Origin: Streptomyces venezuelae
Lineage (GTDB): Bacteria > Actinomycetota > Actinomycetes > Streptomycetales > Streptomycetaceae
Reading direction: 5' to 3'
Length of the DNA stretch: 64,000 bases
Assembly (NCBI RefSeq): GCF_008642275.1
Contig: NZ_CP029189.1
Span: 6,926,001-6,990,000, forward strand
Shown: positions 41,302 through 50,515 of the stretch, piece after piece
Layout: every line of letters starts with the position of its first letter
How positions within the stretch are numbered: position 1 is the first letter of the stretch
The notes under the pieces: generated by a model
What the model was told of the DNA's origin: nothing
Databases searched by the model: none
The model's input: only the letters and a program-made list of their open reading frames with translations
Program-made: the position numbers and the translations under genes

Positions 41302-41778
41302 GTGGCCCTGTTCGCCGAGCAGTTGTTCGCCGACCACCTCACGCTGCCGTACCCCGAGGCCGCCGTCGTCGGCGACGCCTACTACGCCGCCCCCGTACCG
41401 GACCTCCCGCTGCGGTTGCGCATCGACTTCGCCCCCACGATCTACGCCGGGCGCTACGACGGGCTGCGCCTGCAGGTCGTACACATGGAACAGGGGCCGA
41501 TCGACACCGCGGTGCTGCGCTTCGCCGACTACGGCGCCTTCGAGGTCCGCGACCGGCGCCGCGGCAAGAAGCCCGGCCAGGACGGGTACGGCACCTTCAC
41601 CGATTGGAGCCACAGCGAGCACGCGCCGTGGGCCGGGATCAACGTCACCCGGCTGCGAGCCGCGATCGACCAGTACGTACGCATGTGGATCCCCGGCGCC
41701 CCGCCGGTACGCACCGGCCCGCCTCCTTTCACGGCTCCGGTGCCGCAGGCACGGACCTCCCCGGCCCGGACACGGTAA
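41302..41778 (+). CDS. Hypothetical protein (158 aa)
   Basis: GTG 41302 follows GAGGGAG. A beta-rich protein: DLPLRLRIDFAPTIYAGRYD, GLRLQVVHMEQGPIDTAVLR, FADYGAFEVRDRRRGKKPGQ and DWSHSEHAPWAGINVTRLRA, with a Pro-rich tail. Aromatic and charged residues suggest a compact domain. No family recognised. It precedes the surface-protein genes. Confidence 0.55.
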   Translation: MALFAEQLFADHLTLPYPEAAVVGDAYYAAPVPDLPLRLRIDFAPTIYAGRYDGLRLQVVHMEQGPIDTAVLRFADYGAFEVRDRRRGKKPGQDGYGTFTDWSHSEHAPWAGINVTRLRAAIDQYVRMWIPGAPPVRTGPPPFTAPVPQARTSPARTR

Positions 41779-41877
41779 GCCGATCCCCCGCTCGGCCGTC
41801 GGCGGCCCCAGCGTCCACTGACGCACCAGCGTCCGCACCCTCATTCCCTTCTCCACCGACAGGACCTCTTCCCCCAC

Positions 41878-43563
41878 ATGAGCCTTCGCCTCGCCCGACC
41901 CGCTCACCTGGCCGTCGCCGTCGCCGCCCTGGCCGCCGGCACCCTGCTGCCCGAGCAGGCCATGGCAGCCCCGGACGCCCCCGCGGTACTGGGCCCCGGC
42001 TACACAATTCCGGACTCCGAAGGCCACGCGGCCTCCAGCCACATCGGCGCCTACGGCCCGCCCGGCCCGGCCGTCCGCAGCGACACCGAGACATACTGCG
42101 CCGACCCCGAACGCAAGGGCCCGGCCGACGCCGGAGGCTACGGTGACCCGCAGCCGGTCCCGTCCTGGACATCGTCGGTGACCGGGAAGGCCCTCACCAA
42201 GGAGAACCTGGCACAGGCCGCCTACGTGATCGGCAAGTACGGGCAGACCCGCGACAACGCCCAGGCCGCCGCGGTCGACGCCGTGGTGTACGAGTACCTG
42301 GCCGGCGGCACTTACGCCCTCGACGGCGATCGCGGCAAGCAGCGCCTGGCGTATCCGGTGGTCTCCCCGACCGCCCGCACCCTCGCCCAGGGCTATGTCG
42401 CCGAGGCCAAGAAGCTCGCTGGCCCCTACATCCTCCAGATCACGCCGTCGGTGAAGAACACCACTGCCGGGACGAAGGTCACGGTTGTGGTGAAGGTCAC
42501 CACCACCGTCGGCACGCCGGTCCCGAAGGTTGCCGTCACGCTCGCCGAGTCGAGCTCCGGCACCGCATCCGGCAAGGTCACCACGAACGACAACGGCACG
42601 GGCTCCTGGGAGTTCACCGCCGAGAAGCCCGGGACCGCCAGCGTCACCGCAACGGCCGAGGGGCTGCCCGCCGTCGGACTGCAGGTCCTCACGCCCAAGA
42701 ACCCGGCCGCCCAGCGGATGCTGCTCGCCGGGGGCACCACCAGCGTCAAGGACTCCGCTGCCATCACGGTCGGCGAGGCCACCGGCGGCGTGACGATCCG
42801 CAAGAAGGACCCCGAAGGCACCCGCCTGGTCGGCGCCGCGTTCCAGCTCCTGGACTCCGACAGCAAGCAGGTCGCCGCGGGCAAGACGGATGAACACGGC
42901 AGCCTCGTCTTCGACGAGCTCCCCGCCGGCACCTACCGGCTGCGCGAGACCTCCTCAGGCAGCCCCGTTCACGACCTGGTCCCCGAGCAGACCATCACAA
43001 TCACTGCCGGACGCACCGCCGAGGCCAACCCCCTCGACCTGGTCGATCCGTTCAAGAAGGCCCGCCTGTCGGTGAAGAAGACCGACAAGAACACCGGCAA
43101 GACCCTGCCGGGCGCGGTCATAGCCATCCGCTCCGACGAGACGGACAAGACCGGCAAGCACACCCCCGGCAAGGTGATCACCAGCCTCACCACCGGGACC
43201 GACGGCACCGCGACCGTCCCCCTCGACGTCACGCTCAAGGCGGGCACCCGCTACTGGGCCGGCGAGACCAAGGCCCCCGACGGCTACCAACTCGACGCCT
43301 CACCGGTCGCGTTCACCGCCCGGCCCGGAGCCGACGTCACCGTCACCCTCGCCGACAAGCCCACCGCGACCACGCCGCCGAGCCCGAGCAACCCGCCCGC
43401 GACACCCCCGGCCACCGCCCCGCCGACGACGCCGCCCGGCTCCCTCGCCCACACCGGCGCCGACGCCACCACCTGGCTGGCCGGCGGAGCCACCACCCTG
43501 CTCGCCGCAGGCGGCGGCCTCTACCTGATCAACCGCCGCCGTACGGGCGACGCCCCCAGCTGA
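41878..43563 (+). CDS. Sortase-anchored Cna-B surface protein
   Basis: A 561-residue exported protein. A signal peptide (AVAVAALAAGTLLPEQAMA) comes first, then a thioester-domain-like region with TETYCADPERKGPADAGGYG and QAAAVDAVVYEYLAGGTYAL. An Ig-like domain follows, then two SpaA/Cna-B repeats (VTIRKKDPEGTRLVGAAFQL, LSVKKTDKNTGKTLPGAVIA, WAGETKAPDGYQLDASPVAF). The end is a Pro/Thr wall spacer, LAHTG, helix TWLAGGATTLLAAGGGLYLI and an RRR tail, the class E sortase signal of actinomycetes. The Cys near the N-terminus with later Gln resembles thioester adhesins. Its role could be attachment to recipient cells or surfaces. Confidence 0.85.
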   Translation: MSLRLARPAHLAVAVAALAAGTLLPEQAMAAPDAPAVLGPGYTIPDSEGHAASSHIGAYGPPGPAVRSDTETYCADPERKGPADAGGYGDPQPVPSWTSSVTGKALTKENLAQAAYVIGKYGQTRDNAQAAAVDAVVYEYLAGGTYALDGDRGKQRLAYPVVSPTARTLAQGYVAEAKKLAGPYILQITPSVKNTTAGTKVTVVVKVTTTVGTPVPKVAVTLAESSSGTASGKVTTNDNGTGSWEFTAEKPGTASVTATAEGLPAVGLQVLTPKNPAAQRMLLAGGTTSVKDSAAITVGEATGGVTIRKKDPEGTRLVGAAFQLLDSDSKQVAAGKTDEHGSLVFDELPAGTYRLRETSSGSPVHDLVPEQTITITAGRTAEANPLDLVDPFKKARLSVKKTDKNTGKTLPGAVIAIRSDETDKTGKHTPGKVITSLTTGTDGTATVPLDVTLKAGTRYWAGETKAPDGYQLDASPVAFTARPGADVTVTLADKPTATTPPSPSNPPATPPATAPPTTPPGSLAHTGADATTWLAGGATTLLAAGGGLYLINRRRTGDAPS

Positions 43564-43644
43564 CCCCTCGCGCTGCCGGGCCCGCTTTCGGAGCCCGCAC
43601 TACACCGTCCCCCCGCACCGCACGATCCCGCCCGGAGCACCCTG

Positions 43645-44696
43645 ATGAAGCACCGTCCCCTCCTGTTCACTGCGCTCGCTCTGACCGCCGTCACCGTCCT
43701 GACCAGCCCGGCCACCGGGGCCACCGCAGCCCCCTCCCCGTCCGCCGAAGCCCCCAAGGACCAGGGCGACCCGGCGCCGGCGGACAAGGCCGGACTGCGC
43801 ATCGTCAAGACGGACCCCGAAGGCCAGCCCGCCCCCGGAGCCGCATTCCAGCTGCTCGACTCCGCGGGCGAGACGCTCGCCGAGGGCAAGACCGGCTCCG
43901 ACGGCACCCTGGCCTTCGCCGACCTCGCCCCCGGCGTCGTACGCCTCAAGGAGACCGCCTCCGGCAGCCCGCTGCTGGGCACCGTCCCCGACCAGGACGT
44001 CGTCGTCGCCCCCGGCGAGCCCAAGGTCCTTGCGATCACCGACCCGTACAAGTCCGCCGGCCTCACCCTCAAGGTCACCGACAAGGCCACGGGCAAGGGC
44101 CTGGCCGGGGCCATCGTCAACATCGCCCCGAAGGACGCCAAGGACGACAAGGGCGCCTTCACCCTCACCACCGGCCCGGACGGCACCGCCAAGGCACCCC
44201 TCCCCGTCGGCAAGAAGACCGGGAGCGCCTACACCGCCACCGAGACCAAGGCCCGGACGGCTACCGGCTGGAGACCACCTCCGTCGAGATCACGGCCAAG
44301 CCCGGCGCCGAGATCACCGCGGCCTTCACGAACGCGGCTACGACCAAGCCCACCGAGGAACCGACCGGGAAGCCGACGGCCAACCCCACCGGCAACCCCA
44401 CCACCCAGCCCGCGCCGACCAGCTCGTCCTCGATCGGCACCGGGGAGCCCACCGCTACCGCATCCCCCTCCAGCAGCCCGGAGATCGGCACCGCCACCTC
44501 GACCCCCACCGCACCTGACGCCAAGCCCGAAGGCTCCCTCGCCCACACCGGCGCCGACAGCACCAATGGATGGCTCCTGGCAATCGGCGGCCTCCTCCTG
44601 GCCGCCGGAGGCGGCGCCGTCTACGCCGCACGCCGCCGTAAGAACGAAGAGAGCGAGACCGGCACCGGCCAGCACCGGCGCACCGACGACAACTGA
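43645..44696 (+). pseudogene. Second sortase-anchored Cna-B protein, frameshifted
   Basis: A signal peptide (LLFTALALTAVTVLTSPATG) is followed by Cna-B repeats LRIVKTDPEGQPAPGAAFQL and LTLKVTDKATGKGLAGAIVN. The frame breaks in ETKA-PDGY: the gene reads AAGGCCCGGACGG where one more C would give Lys-Ala-Pro-Asp-Gly-Tyr as in its neighbour (C-run at 44252-44254). The lost frame continues with a Thr/Pro wall spacer, LAHTG, a membrane helix WLLAIGGLLLAAGGGAVYAA and RRRK, ending TGA at 44694. Adding one base gives a 350-residue protein. Without it the product lacks its anchor and would be secreted with an unrelated tail. A homopolymer sequencing error is possible. Confidence 0.75.
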
Positions 44697-44714
44697 CGTA
44701 CCAGTACGGTCACC

Positions 44715-44746
44715 GGCCCCGGGAACTCGATGAAGTTCCCGGGGCC
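44715..44746 (+). terminator. Intrinsic-type terminator of the plus-strand operon
   Basis: GGCCCCGGGAACT (44715-44727) and AGTTCCCGGGGCC (44734-44746) form a perfect 13-bp stem with a 6-nt loop, 18 bp after the last operon gene. It marks the end of the roughly 11-kb unit from operator copy 3. Confidence 0.8.
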
Positions 44747-44939
44747 GCTGCGTTCCTCGCCGCGCGGACCTGAACCACTGGACAGCCCGCAGCAGCCGAG
44801 GGGGATCAGTGCCAAGCAGAGCTGTAGCGGAAGGATGGGCGTCGATCGGTTGCGGCCCTATCGTGCTTCGCGCGCCCGTTCTGAACTTCTTGCGGTAAAT
44901 GCCATGGTTCACCAGGCCGTTGTCCGCGATGATGGTGCT

Positions 44940-46826
44940 GTGCGAGTGACTCGACTGTTGATATCGGACTTCCGGGGCTGGAAGTCCCTCGACCTGCGCC
45001 CTCGCGATCACGTGGTTGTGGCTGGCGTGCCCCGTTCTGGCCGCAGTGATGCTATCGAGGCCCTGGCGCGCGTGCTCGACCCGGGAGCGGCGCATCCTCC
45101 GACGTTGTCGGATCTCCACCAGAGTGTGCATGCGGCCGGAGATCGCGAGGACGGTAATCCCGGGTCCGAGGCTGACTCGGAAGCGGCATCGCCTGAGTCG
45201 GCAGAGCCGCTCCGGGCGTCCGTGGCAGAGGTGGAGGTCACCCTGTCCGATCTCGACCCGGAAATCGAGCAGCTGGTCGACGGCTACCTCGAGCCGCTGG
45301 ATGTGATGGGGATGGCCTCCGAGAGCGACCAGGCGGACCCGTCCGCTCCCCAGTGTGTTCGTCTCACCTATCGGCTCAGCTACGACCCCGAGACCGAGGC
45401 GCTGGAGTCCGTCGTCTACTACCCGGTGCGCAGCAATCCGGAGACCAACCAATTTGTGCGGGTGTCGGCTGCCGTGCGCCGGGCCTTTCCAGTCATCACC
45501 CTCAACGCGGGGGTGCCGCTGCAGCTTCGAGCAGGCGGGAGCCTGCGACGGTACATCGAGGACCGGGACCCCAAGGCTGCCGTGGCCGCCTTCGAAGTTC
45601 TGCGCGATGCGGTCGGCGAGGCCGTGGCCGTTCTGTCCCAGGACCCGGCCGTCACCGCAGCCGTGGACGCCGTGCTGGCCGTGGGCGGCACTGGGAAGCG
45701 GCTTGGGGACAGCCCGATCACCGCCGGGGACGTTGGCTTTTTCGCCGAGGACGGATCTGTCGGCGCACTTCTGCGTACGCTGCGGGCCGCGCTGCGTCTG
45801 GACAGCGCCGGACCGCTGACCCTGACGAACCACGGCAGCACCGTGACCGCAGTCCTCTCCATGGCCGAGGCCATGCTGCTCGCGGACGTCCCTGGCGCGG
45901 TGGTACTCGCCGATGACTTCGGAGACCAGCTCGACGCCGCCACGGCTGAGCATCTGGCGTCGCTAATCCGCAACCGGTCGGGGCAGGCGTGGCTGTCGAC
46001 CCGCCGGCCTGAAGTGGCGCGCGCATTCGAACCCGGCGAGGTGGTCCGCCTGGTCCGCCACGGGAGCCAGCGGACCCACCATCAGCTTCCACAGGTCAGT
46101 GACCATAAGCAGCTCGTCGCGCACCGCCAGCTCCACACGCAGCTGCTGCCCGCGCTCACCGCGCCCGTCGTCGCGGTCACCGAAGGGCCGCACGACGTCG
46201 CGGTCCTCGGCATGGCTAACCGGCGCTACCCTCCCCACAGGCTGCCCCTGTCCGCCTATGGTGTCCGCCTGGTCGCCGCCGGGACGGGTTCCGACGGCGG
46301 CATCGACCAGGTCCCTCGGATCGCCGATCTCGCCAAGCAGCTCGGCTTCCGCGTGATCGGCGTAGTGGACGCTGACAAGCCTTCGCAGCAGTCGGCTGAA
46401 CAGCTCGACAGAGTCAAGAAGGCGTGCGACGTCGTCGTCCAGCTTCCGGAGAACACAGCGATCGAACGCGCGATCACCGCCGGCGTCCAGTTGGCTAAGC
46501 CCACGGAGGCCAGTTCGCTCCTTACCGTATTCGGTCAGCCGGATCCCCTGGCTGCCGAAGCCACTGAGCAGACCGTCACGAATCTCTGCAAGACACTCCA
46601 CAGGAAGGGCCTGCACGAGCCCTTCCTCGACGCCCTCTACCGCGGGCTGCAGCCTGGGGCCACGGAAGAGCAGAGCGGGGAGCCGGAAGAGGAGAATCCC
46701 GTGGTGCACCCGCCACTTTTGGCGGCCATTCTGGACGCCATCGCCACGGCAGCCGATTCCAGCTACAGCGGCCCCACGGTGATCGTCCTTGACGGTGTCA
46801 GCCGCCCAGGCGAGGACACAGCGTGA
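44940..46826 (+). CDS. gajA: Gabija-like GajA protein: OLD-family ATPase-TOPRIM nuclease with altered P-loop
   Basis: A 628-residue OLD-type nuclease. It begins VRVTRLLISDFRGWKSLDLR, the usual ABC-ATPase first strand, so GTG 44940 is chosen. The P-loop reads GVPRSGRS (29-36), with Arg in place of the essential Lys; the Walker B region is VVLADDFGDQLD (321-332). The TOPRIM domain is typical: VAVTEGPHDVAVLG (metal-binding Glu415) and RVIGVVDADKPS (Asp477, Asp479). The helicase gene overlaps it by GTGA. Known Gabija pairs defend against phage by nicking DNA when nucleotides are depleted. The altered P-loop and the low similarity make this a divergent member. Confidence 0.72.
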   Translation: MRVTRLLISDFRGWKSLDLRPRDHVVVAGVPRSGRSDAIEALARVLDPGAAHPPTLSDLHQSVHAAGDREDGNPGSEADSEAASPESAEPLRASVAEVEVTLSDLDPEIEQLVDGYLEPLDVMGMASESDQADPSAPQCVRLTYRLSYDPETEALESVVYYPVRSNPETNQFVRVSAAVRRAFPVITLNAGVPLQLRAGGSLRRYIEDRDPKAAVAAFEVLRDAVGEAVAVLSQDPAVTAAVDAVLAVGGTGKRLGDSPITAGDVGFFAEDGSVGALLRTLRAALRLDSAGPLTLTNHGSTVTAVLSMAEAMLLADVPGAVVLADDFGDQLDAATAEHLASLIRNRSGQAWLSTRRPEVARAFEPGEVVRLVRHGSQRTHHQLPQVSDHKQLVAHRQLHTQLLPALTAPVVAVTEGPHDVAVLGMANRRYPPHRLPLSAYGVRLVAAGTGSDGGIDQVPRIADLAKQLGFRVIGVVDADKPSQQSAEQLDRVKKACDVVVQLPENTAIERAITAGVQLAKPTEASSLLTVFGQPDPLAAEATEQTVTNLCKTLHRKGLHEPFLDALYRGLQPGATEEQSGEPEEENPVVHPPLLAAILDAIATAADSSYSGPTVIVLDGVSRPGEDTA

Positions 46827-48481
46827 CGTACGAGGCCAAGGGAGAACAGCAGGCCGTCGTCGAGAGCACCGCGCCGGTTCTCGTCGTACTCGGGGGTGCC
46901 GGAACGGGCAAGACCACAACTGCCGTCGCAGCTGCCCGCCGCCACCTCGAAGACGCTGACGAACGACTCACGCTCCGACGCCGAGCGGCCCACCAGGCTG
47001 GCCGAAGGACGAGGCTGCCCGCACCGGAGCGGGTCCTCTTCCTCTCCTTCTCCCGCACCGCGGTGGCCCAGATCATCGACCGCTCGTCCGACGTGATCGG
47101 ACCGCTGGCCTCGCGCCTCGAAGTGGCTACGTTCCACAGCTTCGCCTGGCGCATCATCAACAGCTTCGGCCCGCACCACGGGTATCCCCAGCCCCTCGCC
47201 GTCCTGAGCGAAGCGCAGCGCCTCGTCGGCGGTGCCGGCCCCGGCCTCACCTATAGCCAACTTGTCCCGGCGGCCATGGAGTTGCTTGCCCTGGAAAAGG
47301 TGCGCAACCACTACAGCAAGCGGTACGGCCTCATCATCTGCGACGAGTTCCAGGATACCGACGATCAGGAATGGCAGTTCCTTCAGCAGATCGCGCCGGC
47401 CGCACGCCGCATCCTGCTGGGCGATACCAAGCAGTGCATCTACGCGGGCTTCAAGCAGATCAACGCCGAAACACGGATCGCCGAAACAATGCAAATGCCC
47501 GGTGCTGTCAGGATCATGCTGCCGCCGCTTAGCTACCGCGATCCCAGCGGAACTCTGCCAGCCGCCGCGGAAGCTGCCATGCGACGCGACTTCACCCATG
47601 ACGCCATCCGCACCGCCGCCAGTGCGGGGCGCATCTCGGTCACCGACTACGCCAGCGGCCACGGCCATGCCGAGGTCATCGGCCTCGCACGCCGCGCGCG
47701 GAAGGCCGGCGACACCGTCAGCATCTTCACCCACACCAACGTGGCGACCTCCAGCCTGTCCGACGCGCTCCTCGCCGACGGACTCGTGCACGAGCAAGTC
47801 GGCCTCACCGAGGCGCACGGTGAGGCACTCGGCGCGCAGCTCTCCCTGGTGAAGTACGCGCTGGACCTTCCCGACCCTGGGGTTCTCCGTGCCCTGGCCG
47901 TCTACGTCCAGGCCACGGAACGTAAGGGCAACAGGGTGGTTCCGCTCGCCCAGCAGATGCTCAACCCGGCGACCAACCTGCCCCTACGCAATGCACTGCA
48001 GCGGCTGGCACGGGACCTGCGAGCCTCGGTCGGCGAGGGCGGGCAGCCCGACATTGCACGACTCTCCGAAGTGATCACGAGCGCCTACAGCACGGTCGGT
48101 GCCGCCCGTGGCCAGGAGACCTGGATTCAGGCAGCCCGCCAGACCAGCATCGCCCTACGCCACGCGGGCCAAGGCTCGTTCGATGCTGCCGCGGTCGGGC
48201 AGGAGCTTTTCCGCGTACGAGACGAAGCTCTGGTCGGGACATGGACAGCCCGACGAGCCCCGATCCAGGTGATGAACCTCCATCAGACCAAGGGGCGGGA
48301 AGCCGACACTACGATCTTGCTTCTCGGTAGCAATGAGTTCCACGGCTCGGAGGGAGAGCCGTACCTGACCGGCTCCAGATTGCTGTACGTCGTGATGACC
48401 CGAGCCCGGCAGAAGGCGCACCTCGTTGTTCCAAATCTGGTGCATGGTCTCTGGCAACCCCTTGTTGCGGCCCTGCGTTAA
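46823..48481 (+). CDS. gajB: Gabija-like GajB UvrD/Rep-type helicase
   Basis: A 552-residue superfamily 1 helicase. Q-motif EQQAVVE; Walker A GGAGTGKTT (24-32); motif Ia FLSFSRTAVAQI; motif Ic ATFHSFAWRII; Walker B IICDEFQDTDDQEW (about 171-184); motif III LLGDTKQCIYAG; then motif V/VI regions QVMNLHQTKGREADTTILLL and RLLYVVMTRARQKAHLVV. The size (about 500 residues) and coupling to a TOPRIM gene match GajB rather than full-length UvrD. In Gabija, GajB is thought to sense DNA termini and stimulate GajA. Confidence 0.8.
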   Translation: MTYEAKGEQQAVVESTAPVLVVLGGAGTGKTTTAVAAARRHLEDADERLTLRRRAAHQAGRRTRLPAPERVLFLSFSRTAVAQIIDRSSDVIGPLASRLEVATFHSFAWRIINSFGPHHGYPQPLAVLSEAQRLVGGAGPGLTYSQLVPAAMELLALEKVRNHYSKRYGLIICDEFQDTDDQEWQFLQQIAPAARRILLGDTKQCIYAGFKQINAETRIAETMQMPGAVRIMLPPLSYRDPSGTLPAAAEAAMRRDFTHDAIRTAASAGRISVTDYASGHGHAEVIGLARRARKAGDTVSIFTHTNVATSSLSDALLADGLVHEQVGLTEAHGEALGAQLSLVKYALDLPDPGVLRALAVYVQATERKGNRVVPLAQQMLNPATNLPLRNALQRLARDLRASVGEGGQPDIARLSEVITSAYSTVGAARGQETWIQAARQTSIALRHAGQGSFDAAAVGQELFRVRDEALVGTWTARRAPIQVMNLHQTKGREADTTILLLGSNEFHGSEGEPYLTGSRLLYVVMTRARQKAHLVVPNLVHGLWQPLVAALR

Positions 48482-48698
48482 AGGCGCTGCCGTCCTCTAG
48501 TTCGTAGGTGGCCGGCGAACCATGGCTGTGGGGGCGCATCGGTACGGTGGCTGCCATAGGTGATTCAGAGCGAGACGACAGTTCGCCGATGGCAGACGGG
48601 AATGATTCCGCAAGGACTGGTGCAACGTTGCAGCGCATGTCAATCTAGACAACCTTCGCTAAGACGTGCGGTTTTCGCAGGTCAGAGAGGTGGTGCTA
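48482..48698. other. Intergenic region after the Gabija-like pair
   Basis: No gene or clear terminator is seen. The last 15 bases hold the ribosome site of the next gene. Confidence 0.35.
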
Positions 48699-49061
48699 GT
48701 GACGGTGGAGCTTGCGAACGCTGGGTTCCGCACCACGATCGAGAAGTTGCGACTGCATAGCTGGCTTCTGGGGCCCGGTCAGCCGACCGAGGTCATCGAC
48801 TGCTTCCCCGAGGCGAACGGTGATTTCACCCTCATCGTCGACGACCGGGCCGACACTCATATCTCGTCGGCCGACGGCAGGCTCTACCTCGGCTGGTTTC
48901 CCGACGGACGGCCCGGGGCCGAGGACGACGGCTGGGTCCTGGCCGTTACCGGCACCGCGAACGTTCCCGGCTACCGCATCGTCTTCGACCCACAGACCCC
49001 GGCACGGCTCGTGGCCGCTACCGTTTCCGAGGTGCTCGCCACCGCTCGACGGCAGCACTGA
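48699..49061 (+). CDS. Single-unit DUF317-like protein (120 aa)
   Basis: GTG 48699 with GAGAGG eight bases upstream. It corresponds to one half of the two-unit DUF317 proteins: GDFTLIVDDRADTHISSADG, RLYLGWFPDGRPGAEDDGWV and YRIVFDPQTPARLVAATVSE. The N-terminal LRLHSWLLGPGQPTEVIDCF is the usual helix before the sheet. A single-unit form next to a full DUF317 gene (49542-50321) suggests duplication of domains. Confidence 0.6.
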   Translation: MTVELANAGFRTTIEKLRLHSWLLGPGQPTEVIDCFPEANGDFTLIVDDRADTHISSADGRLYLGWFPDGRPGAEDDGWVLAVTGTANVPGYRIVFDPQTPARLVAATVSEVLATARRQH

Positions 49062-49196
49062 CCATGCCGCCGCCTTCCGGCTGGGGTCCTCGCTTCCTGT
49101 CCTCCGGCGGCTCCGCTGTCCCCCGTGCTCTGTTCTCGCAGGCCGCGCGGCGTACATCCGCATCCACCACAGCGCTTTCCACCCGTGAGGAGAACC

Positions 49197-49526
49197 GTGG
49201 CCCCTCAGCCCGAGCCCGGCGTCGAGATGACCGTCGCCGACCTGCTGAAGCACCTGTCCCTGGCGGACCCCTCCGCCCGTGTCCGGCTCGCGATCAACCC
49301 CTTCTTCCCCATGGCCCACAAGATGGGTGCTGTGGTCGTGGGCATGGGCCATGACGGACGACCGGTCGTGTATCTCGCCGAGGACGCGAAGGCGGTGCAA
49401 TACGGGAACCTGCCCAGGCCGGTCGCCGAAGCCCTCACCTGGATGCCTCCAGTCGAGCCGCCTGCACGCGGACGGCGGTTGCGAGCCGTCTCTGACGGCG
49501 ATACGAGCCGCGTCGACACCCCTTGA
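49197..49526 (+). CDS. Hypothetical protein (109 aa)
   Basis: GTG 49197 follows GAGGAGAACC, a strong ribosome site. Sequence: EMTVADLLKHLSLADPSARV, NPFFPMAHKMGAVVVGMGHD, GRPVVYLAEDAKAVQYGNLP. The combination of one helix and a beta meander (RPVVYLAED) with a C-terminal basic tail is similar to small plasmid proteins of unknown function. No family is recognised. Confidence 0.55.
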   Translation: MAPQPEPGVEMTVADLLKHLSLADPSARVRLAINPFFPMAHKMGAVVVGMGHDGRPVVYLAEDAKAVQYGNLPRPVAEALTWMPPVEPPARGRRLRAVSDGDTSRVDTP

Positions 49527-49541
49527 CGACAAGGAGCACTT

Positions 49542-50321
49542 CTGCCCCCGTCCCCTGACTTCTCTTCCCTTCCCGCGTACTGGGTCACCCCGCGCCATCT
49601 CGCCGGTGATGACGGCCTCCTCGCCGACCAGGTCGGTTCCCACCTCACTGCTGCGGGCTGGACCAGCCTCACCCTCGTCCGGGGCCGGCGCGAGCCCGAC
49701 GAGTCCGACGATGCCCGGCAGGTTCTTCGCAGCACCGTCCTGTACGTCGCTCCTAATGCCCTGAGCTGGGCGCAGTGGGTACTGGCCGACGAGCCAATCC
49801 TCCTGGGCGATCAGCCGGTGGCGTGGACGGTCTCGGCCCGGGCTACCCCCGACAGCCTTCCTCAGTGGAATGCGTACTTCTCTGCCGGCACCCCGCCCGA
49901 GGCTGTCACCGACTTCCTGCTCGCCCTGGAGGACCGCCCGGATCCCGCCCACGGCTACACCGGACCGCAAGCGGTTCTCGACGCGCTGGCCGGCGGCGGC
50001 TGGGTCTGCGACATCGACACCCCCACCGCCATGTCCGATCCGCGGCTGGCCGCTGGCATGGTCTTGACGACCTTGCCGGACGACGGCATTCAGGACGGGG
50101 AACCGCTCGTTCTCGATCCCGAGGCGGAAGCGGCGGGATGGCAGGCATGGTGCGAACCGAGAATGGGCGCCGGGCTCCTGTGGGCCGCTATGTTCTCCGC
50201 CAGCACGCCACATGATCTTGTCGCGGTCTTCGCCGCTTCTCTGACCTCACCCGCACCGGTGCTGCGCCACACTTTGCCGCAGAACAGTGAGGGGCAGCTC
50301 ACTGTGCAACCCACTATCTGA
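49542..50321 (+). CDS. DUF317 domain protein with CTG start
   Basis: The coding frame is open from 49542 and has no ATG/GTG/TTG at a usable position before the domain. CTG 49542 is preceded by AAGGAG with 5-bp spacing, so CTG is the likely start, giving 259 residues. LPAYWVTPRHLAGDDGLLAD, VAWTVSARATPDSLPQWNAY, FSAGTPPEAVTDFLLALEDR and the second half RMGAGLLWAAMFSASTPHDL, VAVFAASLTSPAPV mark the DUF317 turns. Confidence 0.7.
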   Translation: MPPSPDFSSLPAYWVTPRHLAGDDGLLADQVGSHLTAAGWTSLTLVRGRREPDESDDARQVLRSTVLYVAPNALSWAQWVLADEPILLGDQPVAWTVSARATPDSLPQWNAYFSAGTPPEAVTDFLLALEDRPDPAHGYTGPQAVLDALAGGGWVCDIDTPTAMSDPRLAAGMVLTTLPDDGIQDGEPLVLDPEAEAAGWQAWCEPRMGAGLLWAAMFSASTPHDLVAVFAASLTSPAPVLRHTLPQNSEGQLTVQPTI

Positions 50322-50325
50322 CACG

Positions 50326-50358
50326 CCGACGGCCGGACCCCATGGGTCCGGCCGTCGG
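50326..50358 (+). terminator. Terminator hairpin after DUF317 gene
   Basis: CCGACGGCCGGACC (50326-50339) and GGTCCGGCCGTCGG (50345-50358) form a perfect 14-bp stem with a 5-nt loop, directly after the DUF317 stop. It is the strongest hairpin of the region and should end the plus-strand unit. Confidence 0.8.
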
Positions 50359-50515
50359 CCGTTGTGGTGCTGCTGGACGTGATTGGTGTCGGCGAGGCCG
50401 CTTTTTCTCCCGCGCGGTCCGCCCCAAGGCACAGAGCGATGGTGGACCACGCTCTGGCGCGAACAGGGGCTTCGAAACCACCGCGTCGCTGGCCTTGTTG
50501 GTGGTGCGCGCTAAG

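Noticed and set aside
44229..45953. 574-codon minus-strand frame across the terminator
   Set aside because: Antisense shadow of the GajA gene and surface-protein gene; crosses a strong terminator hairpin.
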